Shown here piece by piece: positions 17,372 through 26,290 of a stretch of DNA of 64,000 nt. The DNA comes from SHZL01 sp963784425 (GTDB lineage: Bacteria; Pseudomonadota; Gammaproteobacteria; Xanthomonadales; SZUA-36), in NCBI GenBank assembly GCA_963784425.1, contig CAWARM010000002.1:36106-100105 (forward strand), in the 5' to 3' direction. The position numbers were made by a program, and so were the translations under genes. The notes beneath the pieces were generated by a model, which did no database searches, was not told where the DNA came from, and saw only the letters and a list, made by a program, of their open reading frames with translations. How positions within the stretch are numbered: position 1 is the first letter of the stretch; the number at the start of each line of letters is the position of its first letter.

Positions 17372-17749
17372 CTACGCCGGCTTTCTGATCACCGCCTGTA
17401 CACACCAAACGGCCATCACCAGATGAATAATCACAGCCGGCCATAGCAGTATGCCAACGACCTGGGATTGCATTCCCGCATAGCCAAGAACCAGGACCGC
17501 ACCCAGATTGTACAGTACCATCGCCTGGGTCAATCCCCGCGCTGCTGCACTGCCCGGGTCATTGCGTGCGAGCCAGCAGGCAACAGCCAGCGCAGTTAAC
17601 GCGGCTCCGGCAATGCGCGCCACCGTCAGCGCTGCTATTCCGTCCAGCGTGCTACGCAGCAGCAGGTCAACAAAAACCTCCGGGAAAAGGAGCACTGCCA
17701 AACCGGCGCCCAGTTCCAGCGCTGCACTCGTGCCGAGCAATGCTTTCAT
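17372..17749 (-). CDS. four-helix membrane protein of unknown function
   Basis: 125 residues from ATG 17749, chosen over the upstream ATG 17833 because GAGGTG lies six bases before it. Four hydrophobic helices occupy nearly the whole chain. It resembles short DoxX/DUF4345-type membrane proteins only in layout. It lies 58 bp upstream of the preceding minus-strand membrane gene and could be cotranscribed with it. Confidence 0.65.
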   Translation of the reverse strand: MKALLGTSAALELGAGLAVLLFPEVFVDLLLRSTLDGIAALTVARIAGAALTALAVACWLARNDPGSAAARGLTQAMVLYNLGAVLVLGYAGMQSQVVGILLWPAVIIHLVMAVWCVQAVIRKPA

Positions 17750-17891
17750 CTTTTCACCTCGCCATCCAGTTGCGCTGGCCACGGCCCCAGTAGCAAGTAA
17801 AACAAGTTTACACACGCCAATTATACCCGGCAATTCCAGTTGTTGGATTCATTGCTTCATCCTACGCTCTGACGGAGCAAGATCACTTGCA

Positions 17892-19093
17892 ATGGCGACC
17901 GGAACACACTACAAGAACAGTATGTTGCAATCGAATTTCCGCCATTTTTTCGTCGCCATCGAAACCGATGCCACGCGTTATCACGGCAGCAGTGCTGCAC
18001 GCCCGCGCCTGCTGGCAGAAAACGAGGCCGGGCAGACTGCTGGCGCACCTGGCAACAGACCTTGAGGGCTTGCTGCCGGGTTTTGCGCAGTGCAGGCTCG
18101 CCACGGTCGGCGCATTGTTTGACCAGACGCAAGTGCTGCGGCCCGGTTACCCAGTGTGTACGGCACTGGAGCACGTGCTGGCGTCTGCGGGCGATTCTTC
18201 CGCTGGCGGTCCCGTGCGGATCAGCCTCGGTGCACAGCACAATACGATTGCGCTAGCGGCGCTGCAGCCTGAGGATGCAATCCCGCTGGGCATATTCCAA
18301 TTACTGCCCATGGCAGTCAGCGCCGATGCAACACGGTTGGCGGAGCTGGGAACCGCCATGGAAGATACGTTCCTGGAGAAGGGACAAGTGTCCGCGCATA
18401 CGGCCAGGTGGCTGGAATCAGCCTTTGCCATCAAGATCAACCACGCCCGATTCATGACCCTCATGGACCTGAACGCCATGTTCCGCCTGCAGCTGGAACA
18501 TTTCGGTTTTCTCCCGCTATGGCAATTGCTCGATGCCGCGTTGAATGACCAGGAGGACGAACTCGCGGTGGAAGCTCGAAAATGGCCAGGTATTCACCTG
18601 GCGTGGTGGTGCAGTGCACACGGACTTCCAGACTTTTGACCATTGGTCGCAGTCCGGTAGCGGAATGCACGTGGACAGTTACCGGGGAAAGCTGGCCGGG
18701 GCTTACGCTGACTGGACCCGGGTGATGCGCCAGTACCTCACCACGCTTGCAGCACACAGGGTGCCGCTTGGGTTTTTTCGTCCGGGTCTGCCGCAAGAGG
18801 CCCTGCCGGGGTCCTATTTCATCGAAACCAGCACCCGTGCGGCCCGCTCTCACTGCGCCGAAGTCACGGAACACAGTTTCGCGGAACTGGGAACCATCTG
18901 CCTCAGCGTGGTTATTGATGGCCGGCAGGAAAACTACTACCCCCTAAGGCCACACGGCTTGAATGACATCCAGCAGGCCATCCTCCAGCGCGGCCTGGGA
19001 GGTAAGACCGTCTCCTTTCCAGGTACAATCCTGTACGATGAGGGCGGTCGCAGCTTGCTGGCAGAACCCTTGGCCGACCGCCTGCGGCAATGA
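17892..19093 (+). pseudogene. gene of unknown family broken by two frameshifts
   Basis: Three overlapping frames look like one protein of about 395 residues. Frame 1 (from ATG 17892 or 17922) gives NFRHFFVAIETDAT; near 17968-17976 the coding character moves to the next frame (VITAAVLHARACW to LNDQEDELAVEAR); near 18567-18582 it moves again (LENGQVFTWRGG to the stop at 19093). Both shifts have the same sense, as if one base had been inserted or two lost. The central part is helical and the C-terminal third has DHWSQSGSGMHVDSYRGK and FIETSTRAARSHCAE. I do not recognise the family. Either a decayed gene or sequence error. Confidence 0.6.
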
Positions 19094-19210
19094 CAAAAGC
19101 GGTGATGAAACTTGATTCGTCCGGCAAGAGCCTCATATTAGCCGCTGTGGCTGGCACCGCATCCAGCACCCAGGCCCAGCCGGCGGATTCTGCCCCAAGG
19201 AGAGCAAACC

Positions 19211-20134
19211 ATGAGTTTGAGTGATACCACCCGGGAAAAAATCGAGAACCACGTGAAAAGCAACAGGGTGGTCCTGTTTATGAAAGGCACGCCCGAGCAG
19301 CCTTTGTGCGGATTTTCCGCCCGGACCGTAGCCGCGCTGAACAGCGTCTGGCCGGACTATTCCACGGTCAACGTGCTGGAAGATGAGGAAATTCGCGAAG
19401 GCATCAAGGTTTACAGCAACTGGCCCACCATTCCCCAACTGTATATTGACGGGGAGTTGATCGGCGGTTGCGATATCGTGCTGGGCATGCTCAATTCCGG
19501 CGAATTGCACCAGGCCCTCGGTTTGGCCGAGCCTGACCGCACGCCGCCGGAAATTACCTTGACGGATGCGGCAGCGGCGAAAATTCGCGAATCCCTGCAG
19601 GGGCATGAAGGCATTGCACTGCATTTCGCGGTTGACGCCAATTGGGAATCCCAGTTCAGGCTGGCGCCGGCAACAGGTGAAGAGATTGCTGCAGAATCCA
19701 ACGGCATAACGGTACTGATGGACCTGGCAACCGCACAGCGAGCGAAAGGTGCACGCATAGACTGGGTCAAGTCTCTGGCGGGCGAAGGTCTTTCCATCGA
19801 CTTGCCGGCCTCTCCCCCGCCGGTGCAGGAAATGTCCGTGAAGGAGCTGTCAGAACGTTTGCTTTCCGGCCGGATCATGCTGATTGATGTACGCGGGCCG
19901 GAAGATCGCGCCAAGGCATCAGTAACTGAGGCGCTGGTGCTTGATCGGGAGATGCTGGACAAGCTGACCAGGATGCCCAAGGACACCGAACTCGCGTTTA
20001 TGTGCCACACAGGGAAGTCCAGTCGCAACGCCGCCGAGCATTTCAGGAAGCAGGGTTTTACCTGCGTGCATAACGTAACGGGCGGGATTGAGGCCTGGTC
20101 AGTGGAAATCGACGCCCGCGTACCGCGGTACTAA
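19211..20134 (+). CDS. Grx4-type monothiol glutaredoxin fused to A-type-like and rhodanese domains
   Basis: 307 residues in three parts. Residues 1-105 are a monothiol glutaredoxin with CGFS at 33-36 and WPTIPQLYIDGELIGG, which in homologues bind a [2Fe-2S] cluster with glutathione. Residues 114-200 resemble an IscA/HesB-type domain (ITLTDAAAAKIRESL) but lack its three Cys ligands. Residues 207-305 are a rhodanese with LIDVRG and putative active Cys265 in FMCHTGKSSRN. The likely role is iron-sulfur delivery or repair in the cytoplasm. A strong terminator follows. Confidence 0.9.
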   Translation: MSLSDTTREKIENHVKSNRVVLFMKGTPEQPLCGFSARTVAALNSVWPDYSTVNVLEDEEIREGIKVYSNWPTIPQLYIDGELIGGCDIVLGMLNSGELHQALGLAEPDRTPPEITLTDAAAAKIRESLQGHEGIALHFAVDANWESQFRLAPATGEEIAAESNGITVLMDLATAQRAKGARIDWVKSLAGEGLSIDLPASPPPVQEMSVKELSERLLSGRIMLIDVRGPEDRAKASVTEALVLDREMLDKLTRMPKDTELAFMCHTGKSSRNAAEHFRKQGFTCVHNVTGGIEAWSVEIDARVPRY

Positions 20135-20140
20135 GCAAAA

Positions 20141-20165
20141 AAAAGCGGGCTTAAAGCCCGCTTTT
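20141..20165. terminator. bidirectional terminator between the Grx fusion and the acidic lipoprotein gene
   Basis: AAAAGCGGGC (20141-20150) pairs with GCCCGCTTTT (20156-20165) around a TTAAA loop; A-rich on one side and T-rich on the other, so it can stop transcription from both strands. It sits between two convergent genes. Confidence 0.92.
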
Positions 20166-20188
20166 TCCAAGTCTTTTACAAGCCGCGC

Positions 20189-20650
20189 TCAGTGCTGCTT
20201 TTCTTCTACTTTTTCTTCAACCGTATCCTCGACGTTGTCCATTTGCTCCTTCATCCCGGCGTTCATGGCGTCTTTCGCTTCGGCTGCTGCGTCAGATGCC
20301 ATGTCCGTGGCGTCGCTGGCCACTTCTTCAGCCGCATCGGTCGAAACTGCCTGGTTCAGATCATCGGTGGCCTCAGCAACCTCCCCTTCAGCCATGTCAG
20401 CGGCCATCTCATCAACGGCTTCTTCATCCAGGTCTTCGGTCACTTCATCTGCAACTACTGCAGTTGCGTCATCAGCCGCCTCCACAGCGGTCTCGTCGGC
20501 CATTTCCTCGTCAACTACAGCAGCAGCCCCTGCTTCTGAATCATTCACGGCTTCCGCGGTTGCCTCTGCCTGCTCTTCACCCCGGTTGCATCCGCCCAAA
20601 ACTAGCATGCAGGCCACTAAACCCATCAACACCAAGATTCTAATTTTCAT
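20189..20650 (-). CDS. acidic low-complexity lipoprotein
   Basis: 153 residues from ATG 20650, preceded by GGAGGAGAGG; the frame is open to 20752 but has no signal before this Met. The lipoprotein signal ends LGGC (Cys21). The mature part is made almost wholly of Ala, Glu, Asp, Val and Met in imperfect A-x-D/E repeats (AEATDDLNQAV, AADDATAVVADE) and ends with a charged helical tail. It is expected to be an extended or coiled envelope protein. No family recognised. Confidence 0.75.
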   Translation of the reverse strand: MKIRILVLMGLVACMLVLGGCNRGEEQAEATAEAVNDSEAGAAAVVDEEMADETAVEAADDATAVVADEVTEDLDEEAVDEMAADMAEGEVAEATDDLNQAVSTDAAEEVASDATDMASDAAAEAKDAMNAGMKEQMDNVEDTVEEKVEEKQH

Positions 20651-20760
20651 AATCCCTCTCCTCCAAGTAAGTAAACCGCAGCCGCATAAGGATATATCAT
20701 TTTCAACAGGATGGACGGCCCTTGCTTGAAATTTTCCGCGCAACGCCCCCACGCCGGAGT

Positions 20761-21543
20761 TCAGGCATCGAATTCAGCCACTACGGGGGCATGGTCGGAA
20801 GGCCTTTCCTGCCGGCGGGGTTCCATATCCACGTAGCTCGCCGTGCACCGTTCGGCCATGCGTTCTGATGCCAGCACAAGATCTATGCGCAGACCCAGTT
20901 TGCGGCGAAATGCGTTCATGCGGTAATCCCACCAGCTATAGATATTCTCGGCCTGCTCGAACAGGCGGAACGTATCTTTCAGACCGAGTCCGAAAAATCG
21001 CTGCAAAGCATTCCGCTCCGGAGTACTGCAGAGGATCTTTTCCTTCCACTGTTCCGGGTCATACACATCCCGGTCATCGGGTGCAATATTGAAATCACCG
21101 AGTACCACGAGGTTTTCGTACTGCCTGGCCTCGCCAGCCAGCCAATCAGTCACTTTTCCCAGCCAATCCAGCTTGTAGGCAAATTTGTCTGAACCCACCT
21201 CGCTGCCATTGACGACATAGAGGTCAACGACACGCAAGACACCCAGGGCCGTGGGGAATGTCGCAGCGAGGATGCGCCTTTGCGGGTCATTCATGCCGGG
21301 TATATCCGTGACAATGTCAGCAGCCGACTCGCGACCCAGGATTGCCACTCCGTTGTATGTCGCCTGGCCGGAACACACGCTGTGATAGCCTGCCGCTGCC
21401 AGTTCATCAGTGGGAAAACGCTCATTGGGTAGCTTGGTTTCCTGCAAGGCAAGAATGTCCGGCCGAGCACCATCTGTCCATGCCAGAACGTGAGGCAGGC
21501 GGACGTTAAGGGAGTTTACGTTCCACGAAGCGATTTTCAGCAT
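20761..21543 (-). CDS. xthA: exodeoxyribonuclease III
   Basis: 260 residues. EEP-fold AP endonuclease/3'-5' exonuclease of base-excision repair. It shows SWNVNSLNVRLPHVL, LALQETKLPNERFP, GDFNIAPDDRDVYDP and the C-terminal PSDHAPVVAEF with the catalytic Asp-His pair. Length is usual for XthA. A MITE-like palindrome lies between its start and the end of the upstream gene on the same strand. Confidence 0.95.
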   Translation of the reverse strand: MLKIASWNVNSLNVRLPHVLAWTDGARPDILALQETKLPNERFPTDELAAAGYHSVCSGQATYNGVAILGRESAADIVTDIPGMNDPQRRILAATFPTALGVLRVVDLYVVNGSEVGSDKFAYKLDWLGKVTDWLAGEARQYENLVVLGDFNIAPDDRDVYDPEQWKEKILCSTPERNALQRFFGLGLKDTFRLFEQAENIYSWWDYRMNAFRRKLGLRIDLVLASERMAERCTASYVDMEPRRQERPSDHAPVVAEFDA

Positions 21544-21575
21544 ATGCGTATCTCGATTTCCCGGGTTTCATTGCT

Positions 21576-21743
21576 CTAGGAGCCTGTCGGACTTAACCGA
21601 TCGTAGCGAGGGAAAGCCGATTTGAGGCAGATTTTTCGCTCTTTTGAGGCGAATAGCACCGCTATTTAACGGGAAAGAGCGGAACATATGACCAAATTCG
21701 GCTTTGCCGCAGTAGATCAGTGTTAAGTCCGACAGGCTCCTAG
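21576..21743. mobile_element. 168-bp MITE-like palindrome with 22-bp perfect terminal inverted repeats
   Basis: The ends 21576-21597 and 21722-21743 are perfect inverted copies beginning CTAGGAGCCTGTCGGACTTA. The interior also pairs: AAAGCCGATTT with AAATTCGGCTTT, CGCTCTTT with AAAGAGCG, and a tip AATAGC-ACC-GCTATT. The outermost CTAG at each end could be a target duplication (YTAR), as made by some IS5-family transposases. There is no coding capacity, so any movement would need a transposase elsewhere. It supplies the stop codon of the oligopeptidase gene. Confidence 0.8.
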
Positions 21744-23816
21744 GCCATAACTTCGCAGCAGTGGTCCCGGCTCGGGTGGGCGTCCGCGAAAGGCTGTAAA
21801 TGATTCCATTGCAGGACGTGACGCCCCGGCAGCGTAAATTTCCCTGCGCAGGGAAAGCCCGGTTTCCTGGTTAAACGGCCCTTCGCCCAGGAAACGTTCC
21901 CAGGCATCAGCCGCCAGCTGTTCTGCCCACAGGTAACTATAGTAACCGGCCGCGTAACCACCGCCAAAAATGTGGCTGAAGCTGTTCAGGAAGCGGTTCC
22001 AGTCCGGTGTGGCGGCCACGGAACACTGCTTGCGCACCTCGCGCAATACGTCCAGCGGATCGCGTGGCGCATCGGGTGCGTATTCCAGGTGCAGCCGCAG
22101 ATCACACAAGGCATATTCCAGCTGACGTATCATTACCAGGGCCTTGTGAAAATGCTGCGAACGCAACAGGCGTTGTTTCACTTCGCCCGGCAGCGGCTCG
22201 CCCGTCTCGTAATGCCGCGCGAATCCATCCAGCAGGTGCTCTTCCCAACACCAGTTTTCGAGCAACTGGCTGGGCAATTCCACCGCATCCCACTCCACGT
22301 TGTGAATGCCATTGATCTGCGGCCAGTCGACTTCAGTCAGCATGTGGTGCAGGCAATGTCCAAACTCGTGGAACAGCGTCTGCACGTCGTCGTGTGTGAG
22401 CAGGCTGGGATGGCCCTCGGTCGGAGGCGGGAAATTGCAATTGAGATAGGCCACAGGTAGCTGTATGCCCGCAGCCACGCGGCGGCGCGAGCGTGCCACG
22501 TCCATCCAGGCCCCGCCGCGTTTGTTCTGGCGGGCGAAAAGGTCCATGTACATGCCTGCGCAGCGCTGCCCGTCCGTATCGTGCAGCCAGTAAAAGCGCA
22601 CATCCTCATGCCACACCGGCACCTGCCCGTCGCGCTCAAGGCTGATGCCAAAAACGCGTCCGGTAATGTGAAACAGCGCAGCAATCATCCCGTGCTGGGA
22701 AAAGTAGGGCTTGAGCAACTCGTCGGATAAACCGAGTTCCGCCTGGCGATACCGCTCGGCCCAGAAACTCATGTCCCAGGGCTGTAGCGGCGATTCTGCT
22801 CCCCTGCTCACAGCAAACCCGGTCAGTATGTCGAGTTGCCCGGCGGCGGCAGGCAGAGCCTGGCCGAGCAGGTCGTGGAGAAACTCCAGCACGGTTTCCG
22901 GCCGATCCGCCATGCGCGTCGCCAGCGCGTACTCGACGTAGTTCACGTAGCCGAGCAAGAGCGCCAGGCGGTGCCGCAAGGACAGAATTTCCCGAATCAC
23001 CGGGGTGTTGTCCCGCTGACCCGCGTTCGGCCCCTGATCGGATGCACGTGTGACGTAAGCGGTGTAGACCTGCTGCCGCAAGCTGCGGTCATGGGCATAG
23101 GTCAATATTGCAGCGACTGCAGGGTAGCTGAGATCCACCAGCCAGCCGCTCTTTTCCCGCGCGCGGGCGTTTTCTGCCAGCAAGCGCATCTCGGCGGCCG
23201 GCAATCCTGCAAGCGCCGTTTCGGCTTCGAAATGTTGGCTCCAGGCATTGGTTGCGTCGAGTACGTTTTCCTGGAATTGCGCTCCCAGTTTGCTCAGCCG
23301 CAATACGATATCGCGGTAGTCCTCCCGTGCAGCATCTTCAAGATCAACTCCGGCGAGGTGAAAATCGCGCAGTTCAAGATTAATGATGCGCTGCTGCTGT
23401 GGGGACAGGCGCTGGAACGTTTCCGAGCAGCGCAAACTCTTATAGGCCTGGTAGATACCCCGGTGCTGCGATCGCCATGTTTGATGGCTGGTGAGCAGGT
23501 CCAGACCCTCGTTGTAGACTTCGCGCAAATTCGGTGCGTCGGCAACTGCATTGAGGTGAGAAATGGGTGACCATGCCCGGTCGATGGCATCGGCCCACTC
23601 AATTTCCGCTTCAACAAGCAACCAATCCGGGGTGGATTCCTGCGCGAGGAGCTGTTCCACCCCTGAGCGATACCGGGCCACGAGCGACTGCATCATGGGC
23701 AGCACGCCATCGATCTGGATGGCTGGAAAGTCAGGCAAGCCGCTATACGAACAAAACGGTACCGGGTCTTTTTCGCCCGGTCGCAGGGGCTTTTCACTTG
23801 ATCGATTAGCGGGCAT
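21723..23816 (-). CDS. prlC: oligopeptidase A (M3 metallopeptidase), C-terminus altered by a MITE
   Basis: 697 residues from Met at 23816 (an upstream Met at 23879 would add a poorly fitting leader). Zinc site HEFGH at 483-487, third ligand Glu near 513 in WDAVELPSQ, and the C-terminal YYSYLWAEQLAADAW and FTAFRGRPPEPGPLLRSYGL are typical of M3A peptidases. It degrades short peptides, including cleaved signal peptides, in the cytoplasm. The last codons (GACRT and the TAA) come from the inserted element; without it the chain would end SYGLEQ. The active site is untouched, so activity is probably kept. Confidence 0.92.
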   Translation of the reverse strand: MPANRSSEKPLRPGEKDPVPFCSYSGLPDFPAIQIDGVLPMMQSLVARYRSGVEQLLAQESTPDWLLVEAEIEWADAIDRAWSPISHLNAVADAPNLREVYNEGLDLLTSHQTWRSQHRGIYQAYKSLRCSETFQRLSPQQQRIINLELRDFHLAGVDLEDAAREDYRDIVLRLSKLGAQFQENVLDATNAWSQHFEAETALAGLPAAEMRLLAENARAREKSGWLVDLSYPAVAAILTYAHDRSLRQQVYTAYVTRASDQGPNAGQRDNTPVIREILSLRHRLALLLGYVNYVEYALATRMADRPETVLEFLHDLLGQALPAAAGQLDILTGFAVSRGAESPLQPWDMSFWAERYRQAELGLSDELLKPYFSQHGMIAALFHITGRVFGISLERDGQVPVWHEDVRFYWLHDTDGQRCAGMYMDLFARQNKRGGAWMDVARSRRRVAAGIQLPVAYLNCNFPPPTEGHPSLLTHDDVQTLFHEFGHCLHHMLTEVDWPQINGIHNVEWDAVELPSQLLENWCWEEHLLDGFARHYETGEPLPGEVKQRLLRSQHFHKALVMIRQLEYALCDLRLHLEYAPDAPRDPLDVLREVRKQCSVAATPDWNRFLNSFSHIFGGGYAAGYYSYLWAEQLAADAWERFLGEGPFNQETGLSLRREIYAAGASRPAMESFTAFRGRPPEPGPLLRSYGLGACRT

Positions 23817-23915
23817 ATATTCCGTGCTCGACAACAAACAGGCAGCCGTCGATGATAGCATGTATCTGTATTTCAACACTTTGAGCGGGATATTCAGTGA
23901 TTCGTGGAGAACTCA

Positions 23916-24491
23916 ATGAGAATGCAATGGACCCTGGCCCAATATTTTTCATTCCGTGTACTATGTTTTTCATTAACTGCACTGGGTTTTTCGTTAACTG
24001 CAATGGCACAAGATGACGAGACGGCAAAGCCCGTCCCCCCGCCGCCGTGCAGCACCGCAAAATACCACCAGTTCGATTTCTGGATCGGAAACTGGACAGT
24101 GACATCAAGTGGGCAGCCGGCTGGCACCAATTCCATCCATCCCATCCTGAACGATTGCGCCCTGCAGGAAAACTGGCAGGGAAGCGGTGGCACCACAGGC
24201 ACCAGTTTCAATATCTATGACCAGGCCACCGACAAATGGCACCAGACCTGGATAGACGATAGCGGGACCTTGCTGCAACTGGACGGCGGACTGAAGGACG
24301 GGAGCATGGTCATGCAGGGCCAACGCCCCGCGCCGGATGGTAATGGGATGACCACGCACAGGATAAGCTGGACCCCGAACCCGGACGGCAGTGTGCGCCA
24401 GTTGTGGGATGCAAGCCGTGATGGCATAACCTGGACCGTGCTGTTCGACGGCCTGTACCAGAAAGCTACCGGCACCGATGGAACCCGGTAA
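23916..24491 (+). CDS. secreted DUF1579-like beta-barrel protein
   Basis: 191 residues from ATG 23916, with GGAG seven bases before it; an in-frame GTG at 23904 is less likely. A signal peptide ends near AMAQ. The mature part begins with YHQFDFWIGNWTVTSSG and continues in lipocalin-like strands (TWIDDSGTLLQLDGGL, RISWTPNPDGSVRQLW). This FDFWIGNW type is common in proteobacterial secreted proteins, with no known activity. It overlaps dgkA by 14 bp. Confidence 0.75.
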   Translation: MRMQWTLAQYFSFRVLCFSLTALGFSLTAMAQDDETAKPVPPPPCSTAKYHQFDFWIGNWTVTSSGQPAGTNSIHPILNDCALQENWQGSGGTTGTSFNIYDQATDKWHQTWIDDSGTLLQLDGGLKDGSMVMQGQRPAPDGNGMTTHRISWTPNPDGSVRQLWDASRDGITWTVLFDGLYQKATGTDGTR

Positions 24492-24846
24492 CTCCGGTCT
24501 GCGCCGCATCCTCGCGGCTACCGGCCATTCCATGCGCGGTTTGAAGGCCTGCTGGGTTAACGAGGCTGCATTCCGGCAGAATGCGACTCTGTTGGCGGTG
24601 CTGTTTGCAGCGGCTTTTTTTGTGGCCCGCGACCCCCAGCAGTGGTTGTTGCTGGTCGTTCCCCCGCTGCTGCTGCTCATCGTGGAATTGCTCAACAGCG
24701 CAATCGAGACCGTGGTCGATCGCATTGGCACAGACCATAACGAACTTTCCGGCCGCGCCAAAGACATGGGCTCCGCGGCTGTGTTCGTGTGCCTCGTATT
24801 GATCGGGCTTTGCTGGCTGGTTATTTTGTGGACCAATTATTCCTGA
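24478..24846 (+). CDS. dgkA: diacylglycerol kinase (prokaryotic DgkA)
   Basis: 122 residues with three membrane helices. The signature ELLNSAIETVVDRIG with its catalytic and metal-binding Glu residues is intact, and AKDMGSAAVF follows. It phosphorylates diacylglycerol to phosphatidate at the inner membrane, recycling lipid left from periplasmic glucan or LPS modification. It ends ten bases past the stop of the convergent transporter gene. Confidence 0.95.
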   Translation: MEPGNSGLRRILAATGHSMRGLKACWVNEAAFRQNATLLAVLFAAAFFVARDPQQWLLLVVPPLLLLIVELLNSAIETVVDRIGTDHNELSGRAKDMGSAAVFVCLVLIGLCWLVILWTNYS

Positions 24847-26147
24847 GCGGAATGTTCGCCCGCTAATCGTTTCTTGCGCTGCATGTGGATCAGCACGAAT
24901 GAGATTGATCCAGCGGTGTTAAGGAGCAAAGGTAGCAACAGCGCATAAGAAGCATAGTGTGGCGCCTTGGACACAAGCAACTGGTAGAAACCCACGCCGA
25001 CAAAAGGCACGATCATTCCGCGCAAGCCGGTCAGCGTGACGTGAATGGCCATGTAGTGCGCGGCCGTGCCATCGCTGCTGAAATCATCGTGCCCCAGGTT
25101 CCAGCCCAGGTTGCCGCCCGCATACGCACCACCGAGGATGATGGACGCGGGCCATAGCAGGGCGGTACTTCCAAGGATGAGGGCCAGGGCAAACAACGCA
25201 CTTGAGCCGACAAAATACCAGCACTGTATCGCCCGGTAGCTAAAAATATGCAGCCGGTCGAGCAACCTTGCCCAATAAGGAATCGAAAAGCACAAGGCTA
25301 CCAGCGGCAGCGACGACGTAATCACTACCTGCTGCCACTGGCTCATGTCCATGCGCTCGCTTAACAGGACGACCAGCATGGGAATCAGCATGAGGTTGCC
25401 CCCGCCAAAGATCATCATGCTTGTCATGTACTGCCTGAATTCCTTGTTATTGCGCAGGACGGACATGAGTACGGAAACGGTCAAGCGGCGTCCCTGCAGT
25501 GTTTTTTCCTCCCGCTCAGCAGTCAGCAAGCGCCGGTGCCGCCGCACCCGCGCCTTTCCATAAACCTGGGCTGCTGCCAACGCACAGGCCGCGCCGAGGA
25601 TAAAGGCCGGGCGAAACGTCCACGCCCGCCAATCAAGCAGAAAGCCAATCAGCATGGAATATGCGCCTACCAGCAGGGAAGACAGCTGCACGATCCGGGC
25701 GGTCACCCGGCCCCGCCAATCGCGGTGGTAGTTTGTTCGCCAGACCGCGGCACGAATGGTCAGGACGCCGGTCCAGGCGGTTCGGGCAACTACCGTTGCG
25801 AGACAAAAAACTGCCAGCCCAACCGCGTTCATACCGGGCAACGCCATGATCGCAAGGGACACTGCCATGATGCCCATCAGTTGGCTTATCAAAGCCGGCT
25901 TGTCCTGCCCGACCGCGAGCGAGGCAAACATAAAACTGGAAAGGTTTGTGAATGAAGGCGCAGCTGTCACGACGGCGGCAGCAAGGTGCACGATGCCCGG
26001 CGAAGCGACACCGGCAAATTGGTGCTCCACCATTACGCCCAGCAATCCGCCCTCCAGCGCACCAAGGGCAACAGCACTCAGGCTCCAACTGGTCAGTTCG
26101 CGCGGAACCAGCGCGGCCGCCATGCGCGGAAGCCGCTGCTTTACCAA
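24837..26147 (-). CDS. MFS-type transporter of unknown substrate
   Basis: 436 residues from TTG 26147, chosen for AGGCGG seven bases upstream; ATG 26123 is the next option and the frame is open to 26225. Ten to twelve hydrophobic helices with a central basic loop (KARVRRHRRLL) give a major-facilitator layout. Segments such as GGAYAGGNLGWNLGHDDFS and HVTLTGLRGMIVPFVG recall MFS permeases seen near fatty-acid or lipid genes, but the substrate cannot be told. Convergent with dgkA. Confidence 0.75.
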   Translation of the reverse strand: MVKQRLPRMAAALVPRELTSWSLSAVALGALEGGLLGVMVEHQFAGVASPGIVHLAAAVVTAAPSFTNLSSFMFASLAVGQDKPALISQLMGIMAVSLAIMALPGMNAVGLAVFCLATVVARTAWTGVLTIRAAVWRTNYHRDWRGRVTARIVQLSSLLVGAYSMLIGFLLDWRAWTFRPAFILGAACALAAAQVYGKARVRRHRRLLTAEREEKTLQGRRLTVSVLMSVLRNNKEFRQYMTSMMIFGGGNLMLIPMLVVLLSERMDMSQWQQVVITSSLPLVALCFSIPYWARLLDRLHIFSYRAIQCWYFVGSSALFALALILGSTALLWPASIILGGAYAGGNLGWNLGHDDFSSDGTAAHYMAIHVTLTGLRGMIVPFVGVGFYQLLVSKAPHYASYALLLPLLLNTAGSISFVLIHMQRKKRLAGEHSAQE

Positions 26148-26252
26148 AATGGAACCGCCTTCATTGATTGAAAACCACTCCCCAACTATATAAATTGACC
26201 CGAACTTTAGCCTCTTTTGGCCCACCCGTCACCGTGGCAGCAAGCTATCCGC

Positions 26253-26258
26253 TACAAT
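26253..26258 (+). promoter_or_regulatory. candidate -10 box for the YiiD_C gene
   Basis: TACAAT at 26253-26258 lies about 33 bp before GTG 26291. No good -35 is visible. It supports the downstream start against the in-frame ATG at 26168. Confidence 0.3.
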
Positions 26259-26290
26259 GTCACCTGCCATCACTTGACCGCGGACCAAAC

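Noticed and set aside
19090..19230. 44-codon frame between the broken gene and the glutaredoxin fusion
   Set aside because: It overlaps the next start in another frame and has no recognisable signal or family.
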